The notes under the pieces are model-generated. The model had not been told where the DNA came from, made no database searches, and saw nothing but the letters and a program-made list of their open reading frames with translations. Source: Peribolospora baueri (taxonomy: Eukaryota; Basidiomycota; Peribolosporomycetes; Peribolosporales; Peribolosporaceae). Taken from it: DNA of 64,000 bases. Positions 1 to 11,101 of the stretch are shown here, piece by piece. Location: assembly GCA_029717555.1 (NCBI GenBank), contig JAMDHS010000018.1, positions 124,001 through 188,000 on the forward strand, written 5' to 3'. The position numbers were made by a program, and so were the translations under genes. Within the stretch, counting starts at the first letter, position 1. The number at the start of each line of letters is the position of its first letter.

Positions 1-320
1 GCTTCATATATATATAACAATGAACGGAGGTTAGAGGACCTCGGCTTCAAGAATTCTAAGATTTTCCGGCACCCGTGTTTGACGCGAAGATACCTACACT
101 ACCCTATTCTCTCAAAGTTAGGGTTCTGCTGGAATGCGCGCCTTGACTGGACCGCCCTCCGTCCTGGTTGACAGGCTGATTTTGGCTACGTCGTTGCACG
201 TTCTCTGCACAGTTTGGATAGCATCGTAAGTAGATGTTTGTGTTTTGGTCCTGTGAAGCTCATAACGTGTTGCAGAGATCGAGCTGAACACAACACTTTC
301 CGACTGAAGGGCCGTCTGCA
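1..320. other. upstream sequence, no gene seen
   Basis: This is the left edge of the window. It lies upstream of the kinase-fold gene and has no open frame resembling a protein family. A short TA run lies near position 7. It may hold the promoter and 5' leader of the gene starting at 321 or 435. Confidence 0.4.
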
Positions 321-1717
321 GTGGGAGCGCCGGTCGAGTCGTTGCGACGTAACATTCCTGTCAGCCGGCTTTTGTTCCAACGGTTTTCGCCAGCCCTTCC
401 CTCGTCCCAAAATTCGCAATCACCTACGGCCCCTATGGATCTTTCTCCACACATCAAGGAAGGGGTCGACGAGTTTGTCAAACATTTCGATCGCTCAAAG
501 TTGCTCGCCATTGCCCTCGCAGCCAAAGGCTCCTCGGCAGCAGCGAACTGGACGGACAGCTTCGGCTATGGCAACATTCATGTTGTCATGCAGCTCCGAT
601 TTGACGACGGTGCTCGCTGGGCTGCCAAGGTGCCGTGGAACGAGAAATGGGGAAGCACGTCGGACGATATGGAAAGGGAAGCCATACTCCTTCGTCATTT
701 CGCTCAAGTCTTGCCTCATCTTCCCATACCTAGGGTCCACGCCTATGGCTTGGTCGAGGGCAGGAATGCTAACGTGGGCATTCCGTATATTTTGATGGAC
801 TGGATGCACGGGTCGCCTCTGAGGTGGACTGAAAGCCAGCCTCCGACTACAAAGGCTCGTCACAAGGTGCTCCGTCAGATTGCTGCTTTCAACGTCGAAC
901 TTCGTATGGCGTCACTACCTTCCCTCGAGAGTGCTCATATCCGTCCCCCACCGGACGACGTGACGCAGTGGCTGGTAGCCTTTGTCGATCGAAGGCTGAC
1001 CGGGATGTTGACGGGTCAAAGGAAAGGGTTTGATCTAGTCGACTTGTTTCTCCATCGACATCTCATCGAGAATCTCTGCGATCGACCGGAAGGGCCGGAA
1101 AAGGTACCCGCCTTCTTCGTTCACGATGATTTGAATAGCTCAAATGTTCTCGTCGGAAATGAGTACAAGGTCGTAGGGTAAGCTTCACATCATCCTTAGC
1201 CAGGCTGGAATCCCCGAGCGGTCGAAGGTGGACCATACTGAGGTGATGTGTATTGCACTCGCATGTCAACAGGATCCTCGACTGGAACGGGTTCAACGGC
1301 GGTCAGCTCCTCCCTTTCGTTCGCGCCATCTGTTTTCCGACCTTCCTGGACCACTCTAAAAGAGGGCCAATCTTCGATGCCGACCGAGCGGCGTACGTGG
1401 ACTTCTACCGTCAAGCAGAAGAAGAGAAAGGGGACGAGCTTTGCCAGCCGCGAGGCTGGCCACTGCTTGCGGATGATCAACTTCAAGAAGCCATGACTGC
1501 TCTGGATTGTCCCGGAGTTTTGAGAGAGATGTTCGAGGGAAGAGGACGCGGAGAGAAGGAGTGGGCTATCGCTGCGAAGCAGTTAGAGAAGTACGCCCGG
1601 ACGAAGGAAGGAATGCAGGCGGAAGTGGAGAGGTTGGATACGTTTGACCGGTTGCACGAAATGATCGCCGCGCATTCGGCGCCGGAGGAAGGGAAGGACT
1701 ACATCACCGGCGGGTAA
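321..1717 (+). CDS. APH-fold phosphotransferase (aminoglycoside phosphotransferase/choline kinase-like)
   Basis: Two exons, 321-1177 and 1273-1717, join in phase across a 95 bp GTAAGC...ACAG intron, giving 433 residues. If Met39 (435) is the true start the length is 395; that Met is followed at once by conserved-looking sequence and is the likelier start. Kinase-fold marks are a beta-strand Lys in WAAKVPW, the catalytic-loop motif HDDLNSSN (family pattern HxDxxxxN), and the metal-binding Asp in ILDWNGF, which the splice restores. This matches the APH superfamily, which phosphorylates small molecules or acts on protein-linked substrates; the fungal members are very diverse and no substrate can be named. 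The stop codon TAA overlaps a second donor-like GTAAGT, so a further 3' exon is possible. The gene stands alone, in the same direction as the next gene. Confidence 0.75.
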
Positions 1718-2200
1718 GTAGGGCTCGAGGCGTGGCCACTGTGATCATCGTGAACACGTCTGTCTCGCTTGGAATGATACTGGAGACAAAAGGATAAAGA
1801 AGATGGCGCAGCTACACGTCACTGTCATTCCAGAATAAGACGCTGCGTGTGATGAAGAAGCGTAGATAACGCTCCGCATGGGCCTGCAACGTCGAGTCAG
1901 CGTGGCACAATGTAAGCAATTGGGTCACGCTACCCTCGAATCGAACAGGAAACAATGACCACAGCCAATAAGACTTCAGATTGAACTTAGAATGTAGGGA
2001 GCGGCGTGGAGACGTCTTCTTATTCAACAACCAAAAGCAAGGGAGTCGCCGCCGCGGCCCAAACCAAGTGCACGGAGACGAGTGCGGGGCCACTGAGGAA
2101 GACAGCGGCGGACAAGTATGCGGCACACGCTGAAAGCATAAATAGGCGTCAAGAGCCAGGGTCGCACTCTCTCACTTCCTCATACTTGCCCTTGCTCTTC
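1718..2200. other. intergenic, no gene seen
   Basis: Spacer between two plus-strand genes. It should contain the 3' end of the APH-fold gene transcript and the promoter of the next gene. An open frame from 2006 runs through the right part into the next gene's first exon, but its composition is not convincing as protein. Confidence 0.4.
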
Positions 2201-3050
2201 ATGGTCTCACCAGCAATCCAATCTCAACATGACAGCACAACTTCTTTCTTTCGCTACGGAGCAGTTCAACTCTCTGGGCTACCCATCAGACGCTTCGAGA
2301 AAGAAGGCGGTGGGGACTTGATTCAGACTCGATTGAGAGACATTTTCATCCGGCATGACATGTGCGACCAGTGAGTCCACAGTCAGGCAAGGTCTAGCAA
2401 AATCTCAAGGAGCTCATCAGAATGTTCACTGACGACTTCCTTCGAGCTGTCATCACAATAGCTTCGGTATTGCCCTCGTGCATAGCCATTTTCGCATGAA
2501 TGACAACGAGCGCTTAGTCGAAGTCAACGGTGTCGCTATGCCCTGGCCGGCCCACCTCGCAGCTGAGCTGGGAGGAAGCCTCGTCCCACGCACTTGGCTG
2601 TTTGCCAGGGATGGATCTGGCCTCATGCCGTTCGAGTTCGAGTTTGCTCCACCCGGTGCTTCTACGGGCGACGTCGAAAAATTGCTGGATTCGAAGCCCG
2701 ATTTTATCCAGGAACTCAGCCAGACCCTCAAGTCCCTCGGTCTCCTCGATGTGTTGGGCCTTCGTATCTATCCAGGCCCGGACTTCCCTGGGTTCGTGGA
2801 AGTAAGCCTTTCCCAAGCCAGTATTTGTTTCCCTCCTAACGTGGTAGGTCGGGCACTTCATTTCTTCCTACGCAAGTATCGTCCACAAGATTGAGTTCTG
2901 ATCACCATTGCTTTTCAGCTCTGCGCCAAAGGAACTGAAACGGCTTGGTTCTTTTCGAAGAAGGTGCCCCGCATGGGTTGTAGGTGCAGGTGCTTGGAGT
3001 ACGGTAAAACGCATGGCGGACATACGCACTACACCGCCATCGCGTGTTAG
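2201..3050 (+). CDS. conserved-looking hypothetical protein, four exons
   Basis: I do not recognise the family by name. Exons 2201-2370, 2462-2801, 2848-2871 and 2919-3050 join in phase. The third intron (2872-2918) uses a GCAAGT donor, a plausible GC-AG intron, and the 24 bp exon before it is bounded by a clear CTAAC branch site and TAG acceptor. The protein has a core with HFGIALVHSHF and a basic, Cys/His-rich tail with spaced CRCRC, GKTHGGHTHYT and a final Cys, so metal binding is possible. The 5' end is uncertain. A better-looking start at 2230 (MTAQLLSFATEQFNSLGYPS) is one base out of frame with the rest and hits a stop, so either the gene has a frameshift near 2320 or translation starts elsewhere. 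Splicing of exons 2-4 is much surer than the start. Confidence 0.6.
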
Positions 3051-4028
3051 CTACCTGTGTCCCAATATCCAGCTTGCCCGCGATGCTGAACTTCGTAATC
3101 ATGACGTCATACGGCTAGCACGAATCGTGGGAGCTTGGAAAAGCTTGCGTGAAGAAGGAAGCCTGATATTCAGGGCGAGCGGGTTCCTCGTCAACATACG
3201 CTTCTGGTAGTCAAATGCGAATCCCTGGATCCTTTGAGTTGTAGGACGAGAGCGGCTGCATCGTTCCTCGCAGCAGATTCAAACGGGTCTTGGGACCGTC
3301 GGGTCATTCCAAGGCTATCATGCAGGGGAGAGACTGGGGTGTAGGGTCAGATTGGCTCGGCTTCAGTGAGAACCCCGACTGAAGATTGCGTCTCCCCGGA
3401 ACTCACCTGCACGTCCGATTTCCGCTCTGCCTGCATCGACGAAGAAGTCGTCATCCAACACTGTGGACTGGGGTTGAGGGACGTAGCGTTCCGAGGACGC
3501 AGTCCAGTGACGAGGATGGCTTTCTCATCTCTTTCGGCTCGGAATCAACGCTGGACGAAAGAAATTGGAAGCACCCTGAAGTTGGGAGAGCCCTGAGTCG
3601 GAACTCTGAAAGATGACGCCCTATCGGCTAAGGAGGCTCCGAAGAAGGAGGACGTTCGGCGGTCGGTCGGCTCTCTGCGCGCGTGCAACGCCTTGGGCAG
3701 ACAGACGCTTGCTATCTAACACCGCGGCAGGAGCGGTCGATTCTACGAGAGTGGAGAATCGGACGGCTTCAGCTGGGGTGGTGGTCCGACCACTCACCGC
3801 AGAGGTGCCACCCGATGTCGCCCCGCCGCTTCCTTGTTCGCTAGCGCTGTCAGTTAGCTAGCTTCTCGAGGCCGCCGTATGTTCTGCGTTCATGTTAGCT
3901 GCCTAACTGTACGTACGTAAGCCGAGCTCAGAGCAAGTGATCGGCGAAGTAGGGTTAGTCGATCACTCTGAACCCATTATCGTTATCGTTACGGCCGGCT
4001 CGCATGCTGCTTCTCTACCATCCATGAC
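3051..4028. other. unassigned sequence
   Basis: Only short overlapping frames (3366-3596, 3613-3861) of no recognisable family. There is no clear splice-linked coding signal. It leads into the rearranged patch that begins at 4029. Confidence 0.4.
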
Positions 4029-4163
4029 ATGGCTGCCCCTCCTCCGGCTCCTCGCTGGATCCTACGATGGCATGCCACGCAAGTGAATGACGTCGCATTT
4101 TCCCCCGGCTTCTCTTCAACGGGGCCCAATGTTTATCTTCTCTCGGCCGATGCTGAAGGCTAC
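4029..4163 (+). pseudogene. lone first exon of a WD40 protein (ASTRA-associated Asa1-like)
   Basis: This 45-codon exon starts with Met and ends exactly at a GTGAGC donor (4164). It reads PAPRWILRWHATQVNDVAFSP and then LLSADAEGY, the typical opening blade of a WD40 propeller, closest in my judgement to the Asa1/GNB1L type, in which the first blade begins close to the N-terminus. No second blade follows on either strand. The next recognisable coding sequence, 19 bp downstream of the donor, belongs to a methyltransferase. I infer that the gene lost everything beyond exon 1 in the rearrangement that also split the methyltransferase. Family assignment to WD40 is fairly sure; to Asa1 it is tentative. 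Confidence 0.5.
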
Positions 4164-4181
4164 GTGAGCTGAGCGGCGACG

Positions 4182-4860
4182 TACGACGTGGTGTGGGCGC
4201 AGTGGTGCCTTCAGCATCTCTCCGATCAGGACTTGGAGTCTTTCCTGAAAAGGTCGAAAAAGGCGCTCGTGGAGGATGGAGTGATCGTGGTGAAGGAGAA
4301 CGTCGTGCGTATCGCCCTTCGCTTCCCCAAGCCGCGGCCCACACGCCGTTCGCATCGCGGCTGGGTCAAGCGCTGACTTCGCTGGCGGGCCCCATCAGTT
4401 TCATTCGCCCCTCCCCCTGTGACCTCGGCATCCAGTGCCGAGATGGCGAGGACGGCGAGGAAATGATCGTATGGGACGACGAGGACCATTCCATCACTAG
4501 GTATGCGAGCATTCTCCGATTGTCCCCTGGCCCATGGACGCCGCTCATGATGTCCGCCGCCCGCGCCATCGCACCCGGTCGTCGTGTATGCGTCACCGGT
4601 CCTCGGTGATCAGGTCTGACTCCGCATGGGAACGGGTTATGAGTACCGCATCTGTTCGGACCGCCTTATCATTGTGGCACAGCACCCCGTCAGGAGGTGG
4701 AGAGCCACGCCCGCGCTCGGGATCAACACTCAGTCGAGCTTACTCTCTCCCTCGGACGCTGGTCTGGCGGCGACACGCACGCGAACGCAGTTCAAGGCCG
4801 CTGGTTTGCAGATCATCAAAAAGGAGACCGCCCCGCTCCGCCTTCATCTCCTTCCTCCTC
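4182..4860 (+). pseudogene. C-terminal half of N-terminal Xaa-Pro-Lys N-methyltransferase (NTMT1/Tae1 family), inverted
   Basis: Exon 4182-4304 reads YDVVWAQWCLQHLSDQDL, then LKRSKKALVEDG and VIVVKENV, the post-motif-I core of the NTMT1/Tae1 family (YDVIWIQW.IGHL...GIIVVKEN). It ends at a GTGCGT donor. A second exon, 4436-4500, gives the family's acidic block WDDEDHSITR and ends at a GTATGC donor. A third stretch around 4752-4850 holds QFKAAGLQIIKKE, matching the family's final helix. The enzyme family methylates the alpha-amino group of proteins starting X-Pro-Lys, in cytosol and nucleus. The N-terminal half with the SAM-binding motif is not upstream on this strand. It lies at 4890-5522 on the opposite strand, so this half has been flipped away from it. 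Confidence 0.7.
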
Positions 4861-4889
4861 GAGGCGCGACGCTTCGCGCGACTCTTCAG

Positions 4890-5522
4890 GCGACAGCGTC
4901 GTGGAAATGAGACGGGACGTCGACCAGGGGCGGCGGCCAGGGTCGAAGTCTTGTAGAGTGGAGAGGCGAAAGTTGACGGATTTCGTGGGGCCGAGATGTT
5001 TCTATCTCGGGGAGGACTTAGAGGCTTCGAGGAGGAACTGAGAGCGGGAGAAGATGGAGGAGGCCCCGCCGTGATCAAAAATAGACAACAGCGTGTCCCT
5101 CGTGACCCTGCCGACGCCAGCTCCGCAATCCAGCGCCCGCGTCTTCCGTCGCCCCTGCTCCTTTTCCTTCTCGTCTGGCCCCGCCGTCCCGGCCTCGAAG
5201 TCGGCCGTCCGTGGAGGGACGGTGGAGAGGCGGGGGAAGACGGAGAGGAGGAAGGCACGCGAGCCGAGGGCATCGATGCGAGGGAGCGTCTTCGCATGGA
5301 TGATGAGGACGACAGAAGAGGGAGAGGAGACGGCGAGAAGGGATCGATTGAGGACGAGGGAGAAGGACGACTTGGTGCCGAACGCCGGTTCGTCTTCCGA
5401 GGCTGACAAGGTCAAGCAAGGCTCACCCCGTTCCCGTAACCCCCGAGGACGTAGTTGACCGTCGCCGGCCCACTGTTCCAGAACTCCAATCCCTTCTTGA
5501 CGTCTGGATCTCTTCGAGACAT
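4890..5522 (-). pseudogene. N-terminal half of the same NTMT1/Tae1-type methyltransferase
   Basis: Reading leftwards, exon 5522-5427 gives MSRRDPDVKKGLEFW and ATVNYVLGGYGNG, the substrate-binding start of the family. It ends at GTGAGC. The next exon begins at 5289 after an AAG acceptor with TLPRIDALGSRAFLL. It continues to ALDCGAGVGRVTRDTLL, SAM motif I in the form typical of this family. Further left come QFLLEASKSS and STLQDFDPG, which correspond to motif II and the stretch just before the YDVVW core. One in-frame stop lies between these last two pieces. The expected C-terminal half does not follow on this strand and is found inverted at 4182-4860. An upstream Met at 5816 is also in frame. 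Confidence 0.7.
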
Positions 5523-6131
5523 CGCTTCTGTCCCTTTTAGAAGAGACACGGCGATGTCATCTTCCAGGCGGAATTGGAACCAGGCTGTTCCGTACCCGAA
5601 GGGCCCTGTTTTGAAGGAGAAGGAAAAAGCGAACGTTGACGTCGGCCGGCGGCGATCTGACGGAAGAAGTGTGGGGACGTGCGAGTCGAAACAAGGAACG
5701 CACGAGTCGGGACTCGGTCGGCTCCTTGCCATCGCTGTTCGCTCTCCTCTCCTTCTCTCACCACCTCGGTCGCACGTCGCGACCACCACGCTGCTGTGCG
5801 CTCGCGACGCAGCCATACGATCCGGAAAGCGTCATGGACGCAGCTCCCTCCGCCATCCCCGCCGAGGCGTTGACGACGCTCACCCCGGAGAGCCAAGCCG
5901 CCGCCGCCGACGCCGACGCCGACGCTATATGCTCCCCGGCCAGCACATCGGCCACCGCGCCGACACCGAACGGGGTAGGAGCGAAAGTCGCTCAAGTTCG
6001 AGTGGGAAAGGAAGCGAGAGTCGATCAAGTTCGAGCGGGAAAGGGTTCGAGCGGGAAACGAGAAAGAGTCGATTAAGTGGGAAAGGAGAGAGAGTCGATC
6101 AGGTTCGAGCGGGAAAGGAGAAGAGAAATAA
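5523..6131. other. spacer with an Ala-rich open frame, possibly a gene start
   Basis: The plus strand has an ATG at 5834 opening an alanine-rich frame (PAEALTTLTPESQAAAADAD) that soon turns into a simple purine-rich repeat of GGGAAAG/GAGCGGG units (about 5980-6120). It may be the truncated 5' end of some gene, or chance. It lies head to head with the methyltransferase N-half. Confidence 0.3.
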
Positions 6132-6371
6132 AAAGAGAAGGGACGTCGACGGGAAAGAGACAGCAGGGAAGCAAACCAAAAAACAACCTTTACAATCCAG
6201 ACTCAAGCAGCACCTAGGCGAAAGCGAGCCGACCGCCCTCACCACCACCTCTCCCTCTCCCTATGCTGGGTCAGCACTCCCACCGTCTGGCCTGTCACCT
6301 TCGCCTTGTCACCCGCCCTCACATCATCCTCTGCCACTTTCCCATGAGCTTCCCGGTTCCAGACCCACCTC
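6132..6371. repeat. dispersed repeat, copy 1 (240 bp)
   Basis: This block is almost the same as 21548-21806, in the same orientation, with a few substitutions and a longer A/G tract in the other copy. On the minus strand both copies keep an open frame ending KVTGQTVGVLTQHRERER (copy 2: KMTGQTVGVLTQHRERER) and a stop. They could therefore be duplicated last-exon-plus-3'UTR sequence of a gene, or part of a mobile element. There are no inverted termini or target duplications that I can see. Confidence 0.8.
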
Positions 6372-6489
6372 TGGCGGAGAAAAACTGTCCCAAGTCGGCC
6401 CCAATCGTCGGCTCTCTGTACAAACTCTTTCCGGTCGAATTTTGCTGACCTTCTCCTTCTTCCGTGCTTTTACCCTTCTCTCGCGATAG

Positions 6490-7307
<818 letters not shown>

Positions 7308-7315
<8 letters not shown>

Positions 7316-9960
7316 CCTAGAGGCGACCCAGCGTCTGGGAGCGAGGTCGCTGCCGCCGCGGCGGTTCGTCACCGGCGGTGAAGGGTTCGCCGCCCCGGTA
7401 GCGTCTCCTCCTCGTCCTCCTCCCTGAGGCGACACTTGGGCTGAGAGCGAGGTCTCTGTCGCCGCGGTGCGGGCGGTGCGGGCGGCGACCGCCTGACATG
7501 TCTTCGTCGCCGCGGCGCGGGCGGCGGCCGCCTGACGTTTGCGGTGCCACGTCTCGGTTCGCTTTGCCTCCCGGGGCGTCGCCTCGTAGATGGCCCGCGA
7601 GTCGGCGTGAGTGCCGAGCTGCATGCCTGCTCGGCGCAAGGCGGTTTTCGTTGCGGGGAAGGTCCGCAGGTCGGTGGCATCGTTCGCGCCTCGAGCTGAC
7701 TTGAGGCGGTTTCGTCTGTGCCGCCCTCGCCGACAAGACACGGGGGAGCTGCCATGAGTGCTCGTGCGGGCCCGGGGTCTCGATGGCAGCGACATGGTGG
7801 TGTGTCCCCTTGTTGTCCGTGACGCGGCAAGTGCGGGCACGGAAGGAGAGACGACAGTCGACCCGATCCAGCCATGTTGCTGTCATGGCCGCCCCGTTCG
7901 GGAGCCGGATGTCGGCGTCATCGACAGGCCGGGGTGTGACCGGTAGACGAGCGCGCTCTACACTCCTGCTTACGTAGACCCGCGACGCACGACTGTCAAG
8001 CAAGGTGCGAGCGGCCTGGTCGGCGATGGAAGCAGGCACGTAGAAGAGGTCCTGTTGGCTCTTATCACGAGCCGTGGCTAAGAGGACAGAGAGCCGTAGG
8101 TCGTCCTCGTAGCCGGTCTGCCCAATCCGCTCCTCATCGGAAGGGTAGACCGGGACTTCGAAGTCATCATCACTGAGAGACTTCGAGTCAGACGGGGGAT
8201 AGCGGCCGTCTGAGTGGCCGTGGTTCGACGACTGGTCGGACTCGCGCCGCAGGGGGGAAAGAACCGCATTGAGGCGCTCAACGTCCCTCCGGTTCTTGCA
8301 GTTGCGGTACGAGTGGTCACTCTTCCCGCACCCGTAACAAAGGCCCTCTCGCCGACACTTCGCAACCCGTGCGTCCCGCTGCTGCGGGTCACCAGGGGGT
8401 GATAACTGGCCCTTGAGGCGCCGCTCTCCTGGCGGTAGGACCGATCCCCCTGCTGGCTGCCGGAATCAGGACTCATCGGAGGGCGGTGGGTGAGTTCCTC
8501 CAACGGGGCGTGTCGGAGGTCTTGTCACGCGACCGACGATCAGACGGTTGACCGTGCAGTTCACGGTGCTGAGCACTGCTATGGAAGCTAAGAAGAGTGC
8601 GCTCCACTTGGTCCGCGTACTCCATAAACCCGTGGAGGTCCTCCGGCACCGCTCCGGGAGCCGCAAACTGGAGGCGCTCCCACACACGGTTGTGTAGGCG
8701 GCCGCCTCAAACAGGCGACGGAGTTCCTCGTCGCTGGACGGCTGGCAGCGCGCGGCGAGGCGGAGGAACTCATTTGAGCTGGTATGAAAGACCTACAGTT
8801 ACGTAGCGTAGGTGAGGGAATGCTGGTTCGTGTGGAGGACACTGATTTGCCCTCTTCTTTAAGGACGCGGCCTAGGACATCAAGACCTGTGGAGAGCTTG
8901 ACAGGAGCCCCGCGTCGTCGTCGAGGCATCCGTGATGGCTGAACAGTTTATGACCGACCCGAGGAAAGGCGCTGGCAAGAAGGGCTGTCAAAATGATATT
9001 TTTACCGCAAGGGTGAGGGTTCATGAGGGTTGCGCCGCGGAATTCTCGGACGCTGTCAATGACTGCCTGAGAGGGGCATCCTCCAGTCTTGCAGAAGGCC
9101 GTCAGGGTGGAAAACACGGAGAGACGGTCGCTCAGCGTGCCCCATGCTCGATCGATGGGGTCGGCACAAGACCGGACTGGACTGGAGCGTAACTGGGCAG
9201 CGCAACTCTATGGACACCTGCCTCTTCAAAAGCGAGTCAGTGGCAGAGCCCGCGGCCGTTCCAAGAAGACTGAGCAGCTGCGACATGGCTCTGCTCGCTC
9301 TCCTGCCCACTCCGTCGGCCTGTAACCCGTTGTCCTTCAACTGTGCACCGTGGGCCTCACCGGGACCTGGTGAACCACGCATGCAAGCGTGTGCCACCCA
9401 GCTTGGACCATTAAGACGGATGAAGGAAAGAGGAAGAAAAGCGTCACCACGAGCCGGTAACGAGTGATCGACTGTTGTCGGCGACCTCGCAAGGCATCGT
9501 GCTATGCCACATCCGACTTGTCCCTTTGTCCTCTCATGTCCCCTTGTCCTCGCTTGTTCCTTTGTCCTTCCATGAGCACTCGTGTGTATAAAGCAGGTCT
9601 CTCCCCGTCGATCTCGACACTGCGATCTCGATCTTGCCCACGTGATCTACCATTGTTGTGAGAAATCGCAGGGGGTGCCGGGGCTGCGGCAAATGCGATG
9701 GACCAGGACCGACTAGGCTTCAGGTGGACAAGGTGGTAACCGAGCATATTGGCCGACTGTGAGCTGGTAGATGGTGGTGTCTACATGGTGTTCCTCCTCA
9801 CAGGGAGTACAGACAGTAGGGTTCCCATCCTCTATATATACGTTTCTCGAGAGGAATAGGCGCTCGGAGCGTACACAAAGGGGTACGCCGAGAACAATAG
9901 AAGTGATCGACCGCCTAGGAAATAGACGGTCGTAAACGGGGTCGCGACACGGTGATCACA
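7308..9960 (-). mobile_element. Ty3/gypsy LTR retrotransposon, internally deleted fossil
   Basis: Oriented right to left. Parts in order: one LTR (9657-9960), a gag region (about 9200-8080) with a CCHC zinc knuckle of the form CYGCGKSDHSYRNC near 8345-8300, an aspartic-protease region (about 8040-7880) with the LLDS-type active-site context, then directly the Arg/Pro-rich C-terminal tail of pol (about 7720-7310). Reverse transcriptase, RNase H and integrase are absent and no 3' LTR is seen, so the copy is broken with a large internal loss and several smaller breaks. Its tail matches the tail of the second copy at 50170-50460. It sits against the end of the VAO fragment. The single LTR prevents dating by LTR comparison. 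Confidence 0.85.
9657..9960 (-). repeat. 5' LTR of the Ty3/gypsy element
   Basis: Read on the minus strand it begins TGTGATCACCGTGTCGCGAC and ends near CTCACA, in keeping with TG...CA-type LTR ends. A TATATATAGAGG TATA box lies inside (about 9830-9841 on the plus strand). The sequence just inside, TGGTAGATCACG, is positioned like a primer-binding site. The inner boundary is my best reading, not proven by a second LTR. Confidence 0.6.
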
Positions 9961-10111
9961 CACCCCCCTACCCTGACGCCAATTGTCTTCTCGATGCACG
10001 TGATCCACTACGGTCTTCCCGACGACGTATGCGGCTGTAGACCTCTCAGACGGGCGTCGGCCTGCAAAGCCAGTTCATTCACTCACTCACTCATCTCGAC
10101 GCTTCTTTACC

Positions 10112-11101
10112 ATGGCAGCAGCGGCGGCGGCGGCGGCCTCATCAACGGCTTCTCCAGCCGACACCTCTTCACCCGCGCCCGCCTCTCTCGCCGCGTCCGC
10201 AAAACCAGCTTACCGGATCGCGCTCACGGCGCTCACGCCCAACAACGTCGGCCAGCTCCGAAAGCTCAACTCGGTGCTCTTCCCTGTATCGTACAGCGAG
10301 AGGTTTTACAAGGATGTCGTGAAGGAGGAGCTCGAGGGCGTTTGCCAGCTGGGTGAGTTGATGTGGACGAGAGAGCGAGAGCGTTTTTCGAGAAGGGCAA
10401 CGAAGAAACGAAAATTGGCCCTGGCGCGTCGTTCGTGACCGCTCATTCTTCGGCTCGTCCCCGTTTTTCACCCTGGCCGTCCCGATTTGACGAAAGCTTA
10501 TCTCTCTTTTCCTTACTCTCGCCCTCGTCCCAACTCGCACTCCTCTTCATCTTCCTCCGACCCCATCCTCTCCTCCTCCTCCTTCGGCGCAGCCCTCTTC
10601 AACGACGTCCCCGTCGGCAACGTCTGCTGCAAGATCGAGGACACGCCGTCGCCTTCCTCCGGCGGCGACGCGCCGGGGTCGGGAAAGAAGCGTCGCCGAC
10701 TGTACCTAATGACGCTTGGCGTGCTCGCCCCCTACCGACGACTGGGCGTCGCTAGCGCGCTTCTCGACCACGTCCTCGAGAACGCGCGGAAGCCTCGTGT
10801 CGGTGCGCCTGAGCCTGTGGCCCCGCCGTCTGGCACCAAAGAAGGCGGGAAGGAGGAGGCGAAGAAGAAGTCGAGCGCGGGCAAGCCGGGATCGGGAAAG
10901 ACGGAGAAGGAGAGGGAGGAGGAGGAGGAGGAGGAGGAGGAAGAACCGCCGGTGGAGTCCATCTACCTGCACGTCCAGACGTCCAACGACACCGCACGGG
11001 CTTGGTACGAGAAGCGGGGTTTTACCGTCATCGAGACCGTGGGGAACTATTATAAGCGCATCGAGCCCGCCAGCGCTTGGGTGCTTGAGAGGAGGCTGTA
11101 A
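10112..11101 (+). CDS. NAA50: N-alpha-acetyltransferase NAA50 (NatE catalytic subunit)
   Basis: Exons 10112-10352 and 10593-11101 (240 bp GTGAGT...GCAG intron) encode 249 residues. After an Ala/Ser-rich start, the order matches NAA50: LNSVLFPVSYSERFYKDV, FNDVPVGNVCCKIE, the acetyl-CoA loop RRLYLMTLGVLAPYRRLGVA, then IYLHVQTSNDTARAWYEKRG and NYYKRIEPASAWVL. The enzyme acetylates N-terminal Met-starting peptides and lysines at ribosomes with NatA. Unlike the usual family size of about 170 residues, this protein has an extra segment between the acetyl-CoA loop and the IYLHV strand: about 50 residues rich in Lys and Glu, ending in a run of nine or so Glu. A second, smaller insert (SPSSGGDAPGSGKK) follows CKIED. 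Both inserts are in one uninterrupted exon, so they are translated unless a cryptic intron is used. The gene converges on KPR1. Confidence 0.92.
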
